From: Isosphaeraceae bacterium EP7
GTDB lineage: Bacteria > Planctomycetota > Planctomycetia > Isosphaerales > Isosphaeraceae
Direction of reading: 5' to 3'
DNA length: 64,000 nt
NCBI GenBank assembly: GCA_038400315.1
Contig: CP151667.1
Location: forward strand, 310,001-374,000
Position 1 is the stretch's first letter, and every line of letters starts with the position of its first letter. A model generated the notes under the pieces. The model had not been told where the DNA came from. It saw nothing but the letters and a program-made list of their open reading frames with translations, and ran no database searches. Made by a program: the position numbers and the translations under genes. Below, piece after piece: positions 23,787 through 33,206 of the stretch.

Positions 23787-24144
23787 CGCCACCCGGGGCA
23801 ATTTTGTTGCCTTCGGCGAATACGGCTTGCAGACCTTGGAACCTGGTCGCATCAGCGCCCAGACCATCGAAGCGGGCCGGATCGTGGCCAGCCAGTCGGT
23901 CAAAGGTGGCGGGAAGCTCTATATCCGAATCTTCCCGCAGAAGAGCATCACGTCAATCCCGGCCGAGACCCGGATGGGTAAGGGCAAGGGCGAAGTTGAA
24001 TACTGGGCCGCGGTCGTCAAGCCGGGTACCGTCTTGTATGAACTGGCCGGCGTGAGCGAAGATGTGGCCCGGGCCACCCTTGCTCGCGTCTCTCATAAGC
24101 TCCCCGTGGCTTGCCGGTTCGTCACCCGTCGGCCGACGTTCTGA
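23725..24144 (+). CDS. rplP: 50S ribosomal protein L16
   Basis: L16 lies near the A-site tRNA elbow and is essential late in 50S assembly. ATG 23725 follows GGAGGG by eight bases, inside the end of rpsC; ATG 23734 is a possible alternative. The protein has 139 residues with [22 protein letters not shown] and [20 protein letters not shown]. The overlap with rpsC in a different frame would favour coupled translation. Confidence 0.97.
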   Translation: MALMPKRVKYRKSQKGRVKGNATRGNFVAFGEYGLQTLEPGRISAQTIEAGRIVASQSVKGGGKLYIRIFPQKSITSIPAETRMGKGKGEVEYWAAVVKPGTVLYELAGVSEDVARATLARVSHKLPVACRFVTRRPTF

Positions 24145-24259
24145 GCTTCCACCCGTCCCCCGGCCGATCCGGCCCCGTGGATGAGGACGACCCCGACCAG
24201 GCCGGGCGACGAGGCGCATGAGCCGCGTCGCCCGGCCCGATCGCAGAAAAGGTTTGACG

Positions 24260-24478
24260 ATGAGCAAGGCCGCCCAACTCCGCGACCAGAACGACGAGCA
24301 GCTCGCCATCCTGCTGCACGAGACGCAAATCGGCCTCTTCCGCCTCCGTCTCCAGAGCGAGACCGAGCGGCTTGAAGCCCCCAGCGAGATCATCAAGGCC
24401 AAGCGCGAGATCGCCCGAATCAAGACGATCCTCCGCCTGCGCGAGATTGACCGCGAGAAGGCGGTCGTCGCCTCCTGA
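24260..24478 (+). CDS. rpmC: 50S ribosomal protein L29
   Basis: L29 is a small helical-hairpin protein near the tunnel exit next to L23. ATG 24260, after AAAAGG (24246-24251), gives 72 residues. LRDQNDEQLAILLHETQIGLFRLRLQ and KREIARIKTILRLREI match the two helices. The usual rplP-rpmC-rpsQ order is kept but with a spacer of 115 bases. Confidence 0.95.
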   Translation: MSKAAQLRDQNDEQLAILLHETQIGLFRLRLQSETERLEAPSEIIKAKREIARIKTILRLREIDREKAVVAS

Positions 24479-24553
24479 CCGGAATGGACCCGTGGCCGTT
24501 AGTCGCCACGCCCGATGACCCGACGGACCCGCGGAACGAGACAGGTTTCACGA

Positions 24554-24877
24554 ATGAGCCTACCGACGCCCGAAGCTGCCCCTCGCCTCCGCCGCAAGAC
24601 GGAAATTGGCGTGGTCACTTCCGATAAGATGGATAAGACTCGCCGCGTCGAGGTGGAGCGGCTGGTGCCGCACACCAAGTACGGCAAGTTCCAGCGCAAG
24701 CGTACCGTCTGCCATGCCCACGATGAGGCCAACATCTCCCATGACGGCGACCTCGTCGAAATCATGGAGACCCGGCCCCTCTCGAAGCTGAAGCGATGGC
24801 GCATCGTCCGGATCGTCCGCCAGGGTGCCCAACAGGCGCTCGCCGGCGAAGGCGAAGCCGCGAAGACCACCGACTGA
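24554..24877 (+). CDS. rpsQ: 30S ribosomal protein S17
   Basis: S17 is an OB-fold protein and a primary 16S rRNA binder in the 30S body. ATG 24554 gives 107 residues, with N- and C-terminal extensions of about 15-20 residues relative to E. coli. The core EIGVVTSDKMDKTRRVEVER, HDEANISHDGDLVEIMETRPLS and KRWRIVRIV is clear. Confidence 0.96.
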   Translation: MSLPTPEAAPRLRRKTEIGVVTSDKMDKTRRVEVERLVPHTKYGKFQRKRTVCHAHDEANISHDGDLVEIMETRPLSKLKRWRIVRIVRQGAQQALAGEGEAAKTTD

Positions 24878-25026
24878 GCACGCGTCGGCCGACCGGTTCG
24901 GCCGAAATGCCCCGACGTGCGACACACCCAGACCCGACCGACTCACGACCCGGCCCCGTCCGACACGCCCCGCTCCGATCCCTCTGGCGACGGCGCGGCG
25001 GTGGCCCCGGCTCAGGTAGTTGACCA

Positions 25027-25407
25027 ATGATCCAGATGCAGACTCGGCTCGACGTGGCCGACAATACCGGGGCCAAAGAAGTCATGTGCTTCAAGGTGCT
25101 CGGCGGTAGCGCCTCGCACTACAAGCGTCGGATCGCGGGCCTTGGTGATATCATCATCGCCAGCGTGAAGAAGGCCTCCCCCGGCGGCGACGTCAAGGCC
25201 GGCGACGTGGTCCGCTGTGTGGTCGTCCGCGTCCGCAGCCCAACCAGACGAACGGACGGCTCGTACGTCCGGTTCGACCGCAACGCCGTCGTCCTGATCG
25301 ACAACGACAAGAATCCTCGCGGCACGCGCATCTTCGGGGCCATCGCTCGCGAGCTCCGCGAACGCCAGTTCATGAAGATCATCAGCCTGGCCGCCGAGGT
25401 GGTCTGA
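25027..25407 (+). CDS. rplN: 50S ribosomal protein L14
   Basis: L14 forms intersubunit bridges and is the docking site for the silencing factor RsfS. The protein has 126 residues beginning [19 protein letters not shown]. It carries a short insertion in the [22 protein letters not shown] area and the conserved [16 protein letters not shown] block. It is preceded by a 149-base spacer with no gene. Confidence 0.97.
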   Translation: MIQMQTRLDVADNTGAKEVMCFKVLGGSASHYKRRIAGLGDIIIASVKKASPGGDVKAGDVVRCVVVRVRSPTRRTDGSYVRFDRNAVVLIDNDKNPRGTRIFGAIARELRERQFMKIISLAAEVV

Positions 25408-25459
25408 CCCCAAGCCCCTCGGCCCCATCGCGACCTCGCCTCGAGCGGATGACCCGACC

Positions 25460-25840
25460 ATGAACATTAAAAAAGACGACCAAGTCGAAGTGATCGCCGG
25501 CGACGACAAGGGGAGCCCCTCGGCTCGCCGAATCGCCAAGGTGCTGCGCGTCCTGCCCGAGAAGGGCAAGATCGTCGTCGAGGGCGTGAATCGCGTCTAC
25601 AAGCACCTGAAGCCGAGTGCCAAGAACCAGCAAGGGGGCCGGCTCTCCAAGGAGATGCCGATCGACGCCTCTAACGTGATGCTCTTCTGCCCGACCTGCA
25701 ACCGGGGCGTCCGTCTCGGCCGTCGGTTCACCGAGGCCGGCCAGAAGGAACGCTATTGCAAGGCTTGCTCGTCGGGCCTGGGCGTCATCGGGCCCGTCAA
25801 GCCGAATTACGCTCGGGCCGACGCCCCGAAAGGATCTTGA
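25460..25840 (+). CDS. rplX: 50S ribosomal protein L24, zinc-ribbon variant
   Basis: L24 is an assembly initiator with a KOW domain at the tunnel exit. The protein has 126 residues. The KOW part (DQVEVIAGDDKG) is at the N-terminus. In the C-terminal half, where many L24 proteins have a non-cysteine loop, this one carries FCPTC (Cys77, Cys80) and YCKAC (Cys100, Cys103), a four-cysteine set that should bind zinc. It lies four bases before rplE. Confidence 0.95.
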   Translation: MNIKKDDQVEVIAGDDKGSPSARRIAKVLRVLPEKGKIVVEGVNRVYKHLKPSAKNQQGGRLSKEMPIDASNVMLFCPTCNRGVRLGRRFTEAGQKERYCKACSSGLGVIGPVKPNYARADAPKGS

Positions 25841-25843
25841 TCG

Positions 25844-26425
25844 ATGGCCCGCCTGCAAGATCAGTACGCTCAGACGATCGCCCCGGCCCTTGTCGCCAAG
25901 TTCGGCGTCGCCAATAAGATGGCGATTCCCAAGCTCGACAAGATCGTCATCAATATGGGTGTCGGCAAAGCCACCCAGGACAAAGCCCTCCTAGAGGCCG
26001 CCGTTGAGAGCCTCGCCCGTATCAGCGGCCAGAAGCCGTATGTCACCAAGGCGAAAGTCTCCGTCGCCAGCTTCCGCCTCCGCGAAGGCAACGACATCGG
26101 CTGCAAGGTCACGCTGCGTGGCAAGCGGATGTTCGAGTTCCTCGACCGTCTCGTTTCCATCGCCCTGCCTCGTATCCGTGACTTTCGCGGGGTCAATCCG
26201 AACAGCTTCGATGGGCACGGCAACTACACCCTCGGACTGGCCGAGCAGGTTGTCTTCCCCGAAATCGATGCCGATAAGCTGCATCACACGCAGGGCATGG
26301 ACATCACGTTCGTGACCTCGACAGCCAAAGACGACCAGGCCCGTGAGCTTCTCCGCGCCTTCGGCATGCCCTTCCGCCAGCCGAATGCCGCGAAGGGTGC
26401 CCCTGCCAAGCCCCCGACTGCCTGA
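25844..26425 (+). CDS. rplE: 50S ribosomal protein L5
   Basis: L5 binds 5S rRNA and contacts the P-site tRNA. The protein has 193 residues with a C-terminal Pro/Ala-rich extension. LDKIVINMGVG, ESLARISGQKPYVTKAKVSVASFRLREG (as overlapping shorter blocks) and PRIRDFRGVN are conserved. The gene begins four bases after rplX. Confidence 0.97.
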   Translation: MARLQDQYAQTIAPALVAKFGVANKMAIPKLDKIVINMGVGKATQDKALLEAAVESLARISGQKPYVTKAKVSVASFRLREGNDIGCKVTLRGKRMFEFLDRLVSIALPRIRDFRGVNPNSFDGHGNYTLGLAEQVVFPEIDADKLHHTQGMDITFVTSTAKDDQARELLRAFGMPFRQPNAAKGAPAKPPTA

Positions 26426-26492
26426 TAAGACGCGGGCCGGACTTCCGGCCTCGCTGTTCCCAACGTCCCTCATCTCGGGGAATTGCTGAGCG

Positions 26493-26678
26493 ATGTCGAC
26501 CAAGGCCCAGATGATCAAGTCGCAGTCGGTGCCCAAGTTTGCGGTGCGTCATCGCAATCGCTGCAAACTCTGCGGTCGCCCTCGCGCCGTTTATCGCAAG
26601 TTCGGCATCTGCCGCATCTGCTTCCGAAATCTTGCCAGCCGTGGCCTGATTCCCGGCGTCAAGAAGGCGAGCTGGTAA
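26493..26678 (+). CDS. rpsN: 30S ribosomal protein S14, type Z
   Basis: Zinc-binding short form of S14 in the 30S head. The protein is 61 residues with Cys24, Cys27, Cys40 and Cys43 (CKLCGRP and CRICFRNLA), so this is the C+ form. The spacer before rpsH is 160 bases and includes an 8-base inverted repeat (26687-26694 with 26697-26704). Confidence 0.97.
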   Translation: MSTKAQMIKSQSVPKFAVRHRNRCKLCGRPRAVYRKFGICRICFRNLASRGLIPGVKKASW

Positions 26679-26838
26679 GGGCTCTCACCTCGTCCAGACG
26701 AGGTAAACCCACCACCTCCTCCTTCCGGCCTCCTGCGAGCCTTTTCTCACACCCGATGCGCCGACGCTGGCTCTGCCCGCCGAATGTTTCGGGGGCCAAG
26801 GGCGCGTTACCCGCAACGGCGATGGACTTCCTCCTGCG

Positions 26839-27234
26839 ATGATGACCGACCCGATTGCCGACATGCTCACCCGGATCCGCAACGGCGTCCGGATTGAGCG
26901 TACGCTCATCGAGATGCCCGCCTCGAAAATCCGCAAGGGGATCGCCCAGGTTCTCAAGGATGAGGGCTATATCTGGGACTTCGAAGAGCTCGAGACCGTC
27001 CCGTCCAGGACTCTCCGACTCCAGATGAAGTACGGCCCCAATGGCGAGCGGCTTATCACCCAGATCAAACGGGTAAGCAAGCCTGGCCGGCGATTTTACG
27101 CGGGCTACAAGACACTCAAGCCGGTGCTCAACGGGATGGGGATCCAGATCCTCAGCACGCCTCGGGGCATCCTCAGCGACCGTCGCGCTCGCACCGAGAA
27201 GGTCGGCGGCGAAGTCCTCGCCCTGGTCAGCTAA
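26839..27234 (+). CDS. rpsH: 30S ribosomal protein S8
   Basis: S8 is a primary 16S rRNA-binding protein and, in E. coli, the translational repressor of the spc operon. The protein has 131 residues starting MMTDPIADMLTRIRNG; the second ATG at 26842 is an alternative. KYGPNGERLITQIKRVSKPGRR, with the central region and the C-terminal signature GIQILSTPRGILSDRRAR, is intact. Confidence 0.97.
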   Translation: MMTDPIADMLTRIRNGVRIERTLIEMPASKIRKGIAQVLKDEGYIWDFEELETVPSRTLRLQMKYGPNGERLITQIKRVSKPGRRFYAGYKTLKPVLNGMGIQILSTPRGILSDRRARTEKVGGEVLALVS

Positions 27235-27424
27235 TCGCAGCTCGACTCTCGCCCTCATGCCTTCCACGCGATCCGGCCGGTCGAGATCTCTCCCGGCTGT
27301 CTGATTGCGGGCCACGATCGACGCTCACTCATGTGGGTCGATTGCGGCGGATTGGTGGTCAGGGCGAGCCTGCGGGGACTTTTACCCAGACACGATCCAA
27401 CGCTCGCGAGAGGAAGACGGTCTC

Positions 27425-27976
27425 ATGTCTCGTATCGGTCGCAAGCCGGTCGCAGTGCCGGCCAACGTCAAGGTCTCCGTCGCCGACTCGACGGTCAATG
27501 TCGAGGGGCCGAAGGGCAAGCTGTCCTTCACTTACAAGCCGGGCATCACGGTTCGCTACGATGAGGCCGATAAGCAGGTCGTCGTCGAGCGTGCCAATGA
27601 CGAACGCCAGAATCGGGCCCTCCACGGCCTGACCCGCAGCCTCGTCTTCAATATGATCGAGGGCGTGGTCGCCGGCTACACGAAGCGGCTCGAGATTCAG
27701 GGCGTCGGCTACCAGGCCCAGCTTAAGAAGGCCAACACCGTGGCCCTTCAGGTCGGCTTCGCCAACCAGATTGTGCTGGAAGCCCCTCCTGGGGTCACGG
27801 TCACGGTGCCCGATGCGACGCACGTCGTGGTCTCCGGCCCGGACAAGCAGGCGGTCGGCCAGTTCGCCGCCGTCGTCCGCAAGGTCCGTCCACCCGAGCC
27901 CTATAAGGGCAAGGGAATTCGCTACGAGGGCGAGGTCGTCCGTCGCAAGGCTGGCAAGGCATTCGGCTCGAAGTAA
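27425..27976 (+). CDS. rplF: 50S ribosomal protein L6
   Basis: L6 stabilises the sarcin-ricin loop region, near the factor-binding site. ATG 27425 gives MSRIGRKPVAVPANV and 183 residues; the frame is open from 27305 but without family support. The two tandem L6 domains end in PEPYKGKGIRYEGEVVRRKAGKAF, the usual signature. It is preceded by a 190-base spacer. Confidence 0.97.
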   Translation: MSRIGRKPVAVPANVKVSVADSTVNVEGPKGKLSFTYKPGITVRYDEADKQVVVERANDERQNRALHGLTRSLVFNMIEGVVAGYTKRLEIQGVGYQAQLKKANTVALQVGFANQIVLEAPPGVTVTVPDATHVVVSGPDKQAVGQFAAVVRKVRPPEPYKGKGIRYEGEVVRRKAGKAFGSK

Positions 27977-28090
27977 TTGCCGAGCCTCAGGCCGCGTCGG
28001 CCTGCCAGGGCGGAGCGTACCCATCCACGCAACGGGGCTGGGCAACCGGCATCTCTCGGTCGCCCCGAAACCCCTCGAAGGAACGTCCCG

Positions 28091-28465
28091 GTGAACCAGC
28101 GAGCTCAGGTCCAGGTCCGTCGCCTCAGGCGTCAACGTCGCGTCCGCAAGCCGCTCTTCGGCTCCGTGGAGCGGCCCCGGCTGGCCGTCTTCCGCAGCTC
28201 GAAGCACATCTATGCCCAGGTGATCGACGATGTCGCGGGCAAGACGCTCGCCTCGGCGAGCACCCTCGACTCCGACTTCCGCGAGCAGGCCTCCGCCCCA
28301 TACGGCGGAAACAAAATTGCGGCGTCGGTCGTCGGTCGTCTCGTCGCCGAACGCGCCAAGAAGGCGGGCATTGACAAGGTCTGCTTCGACCGCCGAAGCT
28401 ATAAGTATCACGGCCGGGTTCAGGCCCTGGCCGACGCCGCCCGCGAGGCCGGCCTCCAGTTCTAA
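28091..28465 (+). CDS. rplR: 50S ribosomal protein L18
   Basis: L18 binds 5S rRNA with L5. GTG 28091 is chosen because AAGGAA (28077-28082) precedes it; this gives 124 residues. The core [21 protein letters not shown] and the C-terminal [25 protein letters not shown] are conserved. The open frame back to 27977 has no family similarity. Confidence 0.96.
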   Translation: MNQRAQVQVRRLRRQRRVRKPLFGSVERPRLAVFRSSKHIYAQVIDDVAGKTLASASTLDSDFREQASAPYGGNKIAASVVGRLVAERAKKAGIDKVCFDRRSYKYHGRVQALADAAREAGLQF

Positions 28466-28607
28466 TTCTCCGGCCGATGTCCCGCCCAGGGCGGGCTCGG
28501 CATTGATTCGATTTGATTCAACACCGACTTGAGGCGCCTCGCCCCGGAATGGGGTTGCGGCACTCCGCCGCGGGTCGGACCGATCAACGACGAGAAGGGA
28601 TCAGTCT

Positions 28608-29108
28608 GTGTCCAGCGATAACAGAGATCGTGATCGGAGCGACCGAGGCGACTGGACGGAGAGCGTCGTCGCTATTCGCCGTTGCGCCGCGGTGGTCAAG
28701 GGTGGCCGTCGTTTCAGCTTCAATGCGCTCGTGGTCGTGGGCAACGGCCGCGGCCAGGTCGCCTGGGGCTACGGCAAGGCCAACGAAGTCCCGCCGTCGG
28801 TCGAGAAGGGTGTCAAGGACGCCCACAAGCAGATGAATCGGGTGAACCTGAAGGGCGGAACCATCCCCCATCAGGTCATCGGCCGCTACGGCGCCGCCCG
28901 TGTCATCATGCTCCCGGCCAGCCCGGGCACCGGCGTCATCGCCGGCGGAGCCGTCCGCGCGGTGGTCCAGGCCGCCGGTATTACAGATATTCTGAGCAAG
29001 AGCTACGGTTCGACCAACAAGCTGAACATCGTCAAGGCGGCCATCAACGCCCTGACCCAGCTCCGGACCAAGGACGACGTGGCCCGGCTCCGTGGGGTGA
29101 CACTCTAA
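28608..29108 (+). CDS. rpsE: 30S ribosomal protein S5
   Basis: S5 functions in decoding fidelity and mRNA entry. GTG 28608 follows AAGGGA by about ten bases and gives 166 residues. [21 protein letters not shown] and [21 protein letters not shown] are clear. Its stop overlaps the start of rplO by one base, leaving no room for rpmD. Confidence 0.97.
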   Translation: MSSDNRDRDRSDRGDWTESVVAIRRCAAVVKGGRRFSFNALVVVGNGRGQVAWGYGKANEVPPSVEKGVKDAHKQMNRVNLKGGTIPHQVIGRYGAARVIMLPASPGTGVIAGGAVRAVVQAAGITDILSKSYGSTNKLNIVKAAINALTQLRTKDDVARLRGVTL

Positions 29109-29557
29109 TGCAACTGCATGACGTCCACGTCGGCATCCATAAGTACAAGAAGCGTAAGCGCGTCGGCCGTGGTACCGGTTCTGGTCACGGCAAGACGGCT
29201 TCGAAGGGGCATAAGGGACACTCCTCTCGCCAAGGGTTCAAGCAGAACCCGATCAGCGAAGGTGGGCAGATGCCCTTGTCCCGTCGCGTTCCCAAGCGTG
29301 GGTTCGTCAACGGTGCCTTCAAGAAGAACTTCGCCATCGTGAACATCTCGGCTCTCGAAGCTTGCTTCGAGTCGGGCACGGTGATTGACGAAGCCAAACT
29401 CCGCGCCCGTGGCCTGGTCAAGGGGCGGCACGACGACGGGGTCAAGATCCTCGGCGAAGGTGCCCTCACCAAGACGTTCACGGTTCACGCGGAAAAGTTC
29501 AGCGGCTCCGCGGCCGCCAAGATTGTTGAAGCTGGCGGTCAGGCACTCGTCGCCTGA
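29108..29557 (+). CDS. rplO: 50S ribosomal protein L15
   Basis: L15 is a late-assembly protein with a long basic N-terminal extension. ATG 29108 overlaps the rpsE stop (TAATG), suggesting coupled translation, and gives 149 residues. KRVGRGTGSGHGKTASKGHKG and the QMPLSRRVPKRGF block are typical. rpmD (L30), which usually lies between rpsE and rplO, is absent. Confidence 0.97.
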   Translation: MQLHDVHVGIHKYKKRKRVGRGTGSGHGKTASKGHKGHSSRQGFKQNPISEGGQMPLSRRVPKRGFVNGAFKKNFAIVNISALEACFESGTVIDEAKLRARGLVKGRHDDGVKILGEGALTKTFTVHAEKFSGSAAAKIVEAGGQALVA

Positions 29558-29715
29558 TCCGCAATCCGGGAGGTGGTCGGTCGCCGGTCGCCCGCATCAT
29601 GCGGGCGACCCGGTCGACCGAGATCCGTGCCGGTTGACGTCCATTGGTCCGAGAGTTCGTCGCGTCCCGGCCGGGCCGTTCGCCAGCCGCCGCCCGACTT
29701 CCCAGGAGTTGCGCC

Positions 29716-31089
29716 GTGGGCAAGCTGTACACGATCCTGTTCAAAGTCCCTGAGCTTCAGCGCAAAATCCTGATCACGGCCATGTTCCTGGCCATCTATC
29801 GGATCGGGTTCTATATCCCGCTCCCGGTGGTGGACCAGTCGAGACTGGCACGCTGGCAGGAGAGCTTGAGCTCGACCGCCGCCGGCCGTGTGTTCGGCAC
29901 CGTGGCCATGTTCGGGGGCACGCAGATCGGCATGAGCACGATCTTCGGCCTGGGGATCATGCCCTACATCTCCGCGTCCATCATCTTCCAGCTCCTCGGC
30001 TCGGTCGTACCCAGCCTCGAGGCGATGATGAAGGAAGGGGAGAGCGGCCGTAAGAAGATCAACGAATACACGCGGTATGCCACAGTCCTGCTCTGTTTGA
30101 TTCAGAGCGGGTTCTGGGTGCAATATATGTTCTCGACGATGGACGTCGTTCCACCTGGGTATCGAACGCTCTGGTATGGAACCGTCTGCGTCCTGACCAT
30201 GACAGCGGGAACGATCTTCCTGATGTGGGTCGGTGAGCAGATCGACGAGTACGGCATCGGCAACGGCATCAGCTTGCTGATCATGGCCGGGATCCTCGCC
30301 CGGATGCCCGACGCCCTTTACAAGCTGCTGTCCAACTCCAGCCCCGAGCTGAACCCGGGCGGTAATAAGTACGGGTTCATCACGCTGGCGATCCTCGCCA
30401 TCTTATTTGTGGCGGTCGTCGTAGGCGTCATCGCGATCACCGAGAGTCAACGGCGGATCCCGACCCAGTCGGCGAAGCATGTCCGCGGACGCCGAGTCTT
30501 CGGCGGCACGAAGCAGTACCTCCCGCTGAAGGTGAATCAGGCCGGCGTCATGCCGATCATCTTCGCGTCGAGCCTGCTCATGTTCCCCTACTTCATCCTC
30601 AATAGCCTTGCCAACGCCACGGCAGGCCTTCGGTCCGAGGCCTGGACGTTCGGCTCGACGATGGCCTCGTTCTTCGACGAAGCGGCCAACGCATTCCGCA
30701 ACCACGGATATGTTTACACCGTCTTCTACGTGGTCCTGATCTACTTCTTCTGCTACTTCTGGACGGCCATCACCTTCAACCCGAAGGACATGGCCGAGAA
30801 CCTGAAGGACCTGGGGAGCTTCATCCCGGGTTATCGCCCCGGTCGTCGGACCGCCGACTACCTGGAGAAGGTGATGCTGCGGATCACGTATGTTGGAGCC
30901 GCCTTCCTCAGCCTGGTCGCGGTGATCCCGTCGATCGTCTCGGGGGCGTTGAGCGTGGACTTCACGATCGCGTCATTCCTGGGCGGTACCGGGCTCTTGA
31001 TCGTGATCAGCGTCTGCCTTGACCTCGTCCAGAAGATCGATAGCCACCTCATCATGCGGAATTACAGCGGGCTAGTGAGCAAGAAGTGA
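29716..31089 (+). CDS. secY: protein translocase subunit SecY
   Basis: Pore-forming subunit of the Sec translocon in the cytoplasmic membrane. GTG 29716 is chosen because AGGAG (29704-29708) is seven bases upstream; 457 residues. Ten hydrophobic segments can be followed, with the plug and lateral-gate region GIMPYISASIIFQLL, the ESQRRIPTQSAK cytoplasmic loop with Arg residues involved in ribosome and SecA binding, and LPLKVNQAGVMPIIFASS. It would export the surface proteins and the lipoproteins found later in the window. Its stop overlaps a GTG that could begin map, but adk is missing. Confidence 0.97.
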   Translation: MGKLYTILFKVPELQRKILITAMFLAIYRIGFYIPLPVVDQSRLARWQESLSSTAAGRVFGTVAMFGGTQIGMSTIFGLGIMPYISASIIFQLLGSVVPSLEAMMKEGESGRKKINEYTRYATVLLCLIQSGFWVQYMFSTMDVVPPGYRTLWYGTVCVLTMTAGTIFLMWVGEQIDEYGIGNGISLLIMAGILARMPDALYKLLSNSSPELNPGGNKYGFITLAILAILFVAVVVGVIAITESQRRIPTQSAKHVRGRRVFGGTKQYLPLKVNQAGVMPIIFASSLLMFPYFILNSLANATAGLRSEAWTFGSTMASFFDEAANAFRNHGYVYTVFYVVLIYFFCYFWTAITFNPKDMAENLKDLGSFIPGYRPGRRTADYLEKVMLRITYVGAAFLSLVAVIPSIVSGALSVDFTIASFLGGTGLLIVISVCLDLVQKIDSHLIMRNYSGLVSKK

Positions 31090-31139
31090 GCAATCCACGA
31101 CCGAGCCCGGCTGCGGCTCGAGTCCGCGAGGCGTCGGGC

Positions 31140-31922
31140 ATGATCAAACTGAAGAGTCCTCGCGAGATCGGCCTGATGCGTGAGGCCGGGCGTCTCGTCG
31201 CCCGGGCCCTGGGTGAGGTGCGTAAGATCGCCGCGCCCGGCGTCTCGACGGCCGAACTCGACGAGGTCGTGGCCGCCATCTTCAAAGAGGCGGATGCGAC
31301 CCCGCTGTTCCTCGGCTACCCCAGCTCGATCCGCGGCAAGGCGCCATTCCCGGCTGTGATCTGCTCCAGCGTCAACGAGGTTGTCGTCCACGGGATCCCC
31401 GATCGTCGTCCCTTGCGGGATGGGGATATCGTCTCGATCGATACAGGCTGCCGGCTCAACGGCTGGTGTGGCGACTCGGCGATCACTCTGGCTATCGGTC
31501 AGGTCGCGCCCGAGACGATCAAGCTGCTCGACGTGACGCAGGAGACGCTGGCCCTGGCCATCCGCGCCATGGGGCGATGTCGGACCTGGTCCGAGGTCGC
31601 CTCGCTGATGGAGCAATACGTCAAGAGCCAGGGGATGCACGTCGTCGAGAAATTCGTCGGCCACGGGATCGGCCAGGAGATGCACGAGGAGCCCCAGGTC
31701 CCCAACTTCGTCAGCAAGGCTCTTCGGAAGCATGATATCCGGCTCGAGCCGGGCGTCGTCCTTGCGATCGAGCCGATGGTGTCGATGGGGACCAAGGACG
31801 TCCGGACTCTGGATGATGGCTGGACGATCGAAACCAAGGATCGTCGCCCCAGCGCCCACTTCGAGCATACCGTGGCGATGACGTTGGACGGCCCTCGTGT
31901 GCTGACATCGCCGGATGACTGA
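31140..31922 (+). CDS. map: type I methionine aminopeptidase
   Basis: Removes the initiator methionine from nascent proteins. ATG 31140 gives MIKLKSPREIGLMREAGRL and 260 residues; GTG 31086, overlapping the secY stop, would add 18 residues. Metal ligands are visible as the Asp of SIDTGC, the Asp of WCGDSAIT, the His of VGHGIGQEMHE, the Glu of AIEPMVS and the Glu of HFEHTVA; the substrate His is in VVVHGIP. It lies in the usual spc-operon position after secY but without adk before it or infA after it. Confidence 0.95.
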   Translation: MIKLKSPREIGLMREAGRLVARALGEVRKIAAPGVSTAELDEVVAAIFKEADATPLFLGYPSSIRGKAPFPAVICSSVNEVVVHGIPDRRPLRDGDIVSIDTGCRLNGWCGDSAITLAIGQVAPETIKLLDVTQETLALAIRAMGRCRTWSEVASLMEQYVKSQGMHVVEKFVGHGIGQEMHEEPQVPNFVSKALRKHDIRLEPGVVLAIEPMVSMGTKDVRTLDDGWTIETKDRRPSAHFEHTVAMTLDGPRVLTSPDD

Positions 31923-32010
31923 ACTCCAACCAAAACACACCATCCTTGACCTCGGATCGGTCGATGGAGAATTTTCTCCGCCCGATTCGTGCGTGAGGGA
32001 TGAAACGATC

Positions 32011-32040
32011 TTGCGTACGGGTTGCCTTTTGCGGTAGTTT
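32011..32040 (+). promoter_or_regulatory. candidate promoter upstream of rpmJ
   Basis: TTGCGT (32011-32016) is 18 bases from TAGTTT (32035-32040) in the roughly 300-base spacer between map and rpmJ. This could start a separate alpha-operon transcript (rpmJ-rpsM-rpsK-rpsD-rpoA-rplQ). The match is moderate. Confidence 0.35.
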
Positions 32041-32219
32041 GGCCCAATTCGTCCCGGTGGGTATCTCCCGCCAATGATCGAGCGGATTGACCGACGCCCG
32101 TGCGAGTACTCCCCGCGACGCGAGTTGGCCCGCCCGATCTCAACCGGGCCCGGCCCACCACCCGGTCGACGCGACTTTGACCGGTGCGAGTTGATCAGGG
32201 AAAGCGAGCGATTGGTCCG

Positions 32220-32333
32220 ATGAAGATTCGATCGAGCGTCAAGCGGATTTGTGAGCACTGCAAGGTCGTGCGCCGCCGGGGCAAGGTGTACGTGATCTGC
32301 GAGAACCCCCGACACAAGCAGCGACAAGGCTGA
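32220..32333 (+). CDS. rpmJ: 50S ribosomal protein L36, zinc-binding form
   Basis: L36 is the smallest 50S protein, binding 23S rRNA with a zinc ribbon. ATG 32220 and TGA 32331-32333 give 37 residues, [17 protein letters not shown] to HKQRQG. The C+ zinc set is Cys11, Cys14, Cys27 and His32. It stands before rpsM as in most bacteria. infA, often found just before it, is absent. Confidence 0.95.
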   Translation: MKIRSSVKRICEHCKVVRRRGKVYVICENPRHKQRQG

Positions 32334-32463
32334 GGCCGACCCGGTCCCCGCGATGCCCTCACGTTTCCGGGGGAGATGCCACGACAGTGGTACTTCTCCG
32401 GGACCGTTCCAAGTCGCGATGGTCCGGGAGCCCGGCGGCCTTAGCCCCACGGAGATTCGACGG

Positions 32464-32847
32464 ATGCCTCGTATCCTCGGTGTCGACATCCCGAACGACA
32501 AGCGCGCGGTGATCTCACTGCGCTACATCTACGGGATCGGCCCGTTCTTGGCCGAACAGCTGTGCGAACGGACCGGGATTAGCCCGGACATCCGCGCACG
32601 TGACCTGACCGAAGACGACCTGGCCAAGCTCGCCGCCTTGCTCGACAACGAATACGTCGTCGAAGGTCAGCTCCGCCGCCAGGTCCAGCAGCACATCGCC
32701 CGACTGCGCGACATCGGCTGCTACCGCGGCCTGCGCCACCGCAAGGGCTTGCCCGTCCACGGCCAGCGCACCCGGACCAATGCCCGGACCCGGAAGGGCC
32801 CGCGTAAGACGGTTGCCGGCAAGAAGGGCGTCAAGGAAATGCGTTAA
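32464..32847 (+). CDS. rpsM: 30S ribosomal protein S13
   Basis: S13 in the 30S head contacts the P-site tRNA through its C-terminal tail and forms bridge B1. ATG 32464 gives [14 protein letters not shown] and 127 residues. [17 protein letters not shown], the [22 protein letters not shown] block and the basic tail are conserved. It lies 130 bases after rpmJ. Confidence 0.97.
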   Translation: MPRILGVDIPNDKRAVISLRYIYGIGPFLAEQLCERTGISPDIRARDLTEDDLAKLAALLDNEYVVEGQLRRQVQQHIARLRDIGCYRGLRHRKGLPVHGQRTRTNARTRKGPRKTVAGKKGVKEMR

Positions 32848-33206
32848 CGGATTGTTCGGGATGCGGGGCGGTTCGCCCCGGATCGCCCCTCCCGCCCCGC
32901 GAGTCTGGCCCGCAAGCTGGACTCCTGCGGGTGGGCTGAGGGGCGTTGGCTGTCGAGCCGCTGTCTCGCGCTGAGGGCCTTGCGAGGTCGCCGTGCGACG
33001 ACGGATGGTTTCTCCGACATGCCCGTCTGCTCCGTATCTCGAGCCGGCCCCGACGATGGGTCGACCGTTCAACGTCCTCCACGCCGACGCCCGACGATGG
33101 CCCGGCCGCCCCGACCGACCATCCTACGACACACGACGATCCGACCCATGGCCGCCCGGTGGCTTGCAACCCCCGGCCGGCCCTTCTGACGAGGAGCAAC
33201 GGACCC
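32848..33206 (+). other. long rpsM-rpsK spacer
   Basis: This 359-base gap lies between genes that are usually adjacent. I see no gene in it. There is a short CGGGGCG/CGCCCCG hairpin (32864-32870 with 32874-32880), and GAGGAG (33191-33196), which serves rpsK. Nothing else recognisable. Confidence 0.5.

Noticed and set aside
32848-33206. infA or another small gene in the rpsM-rpsK gap
   Set aside because: No frame shows IF1 or other known small protein features.
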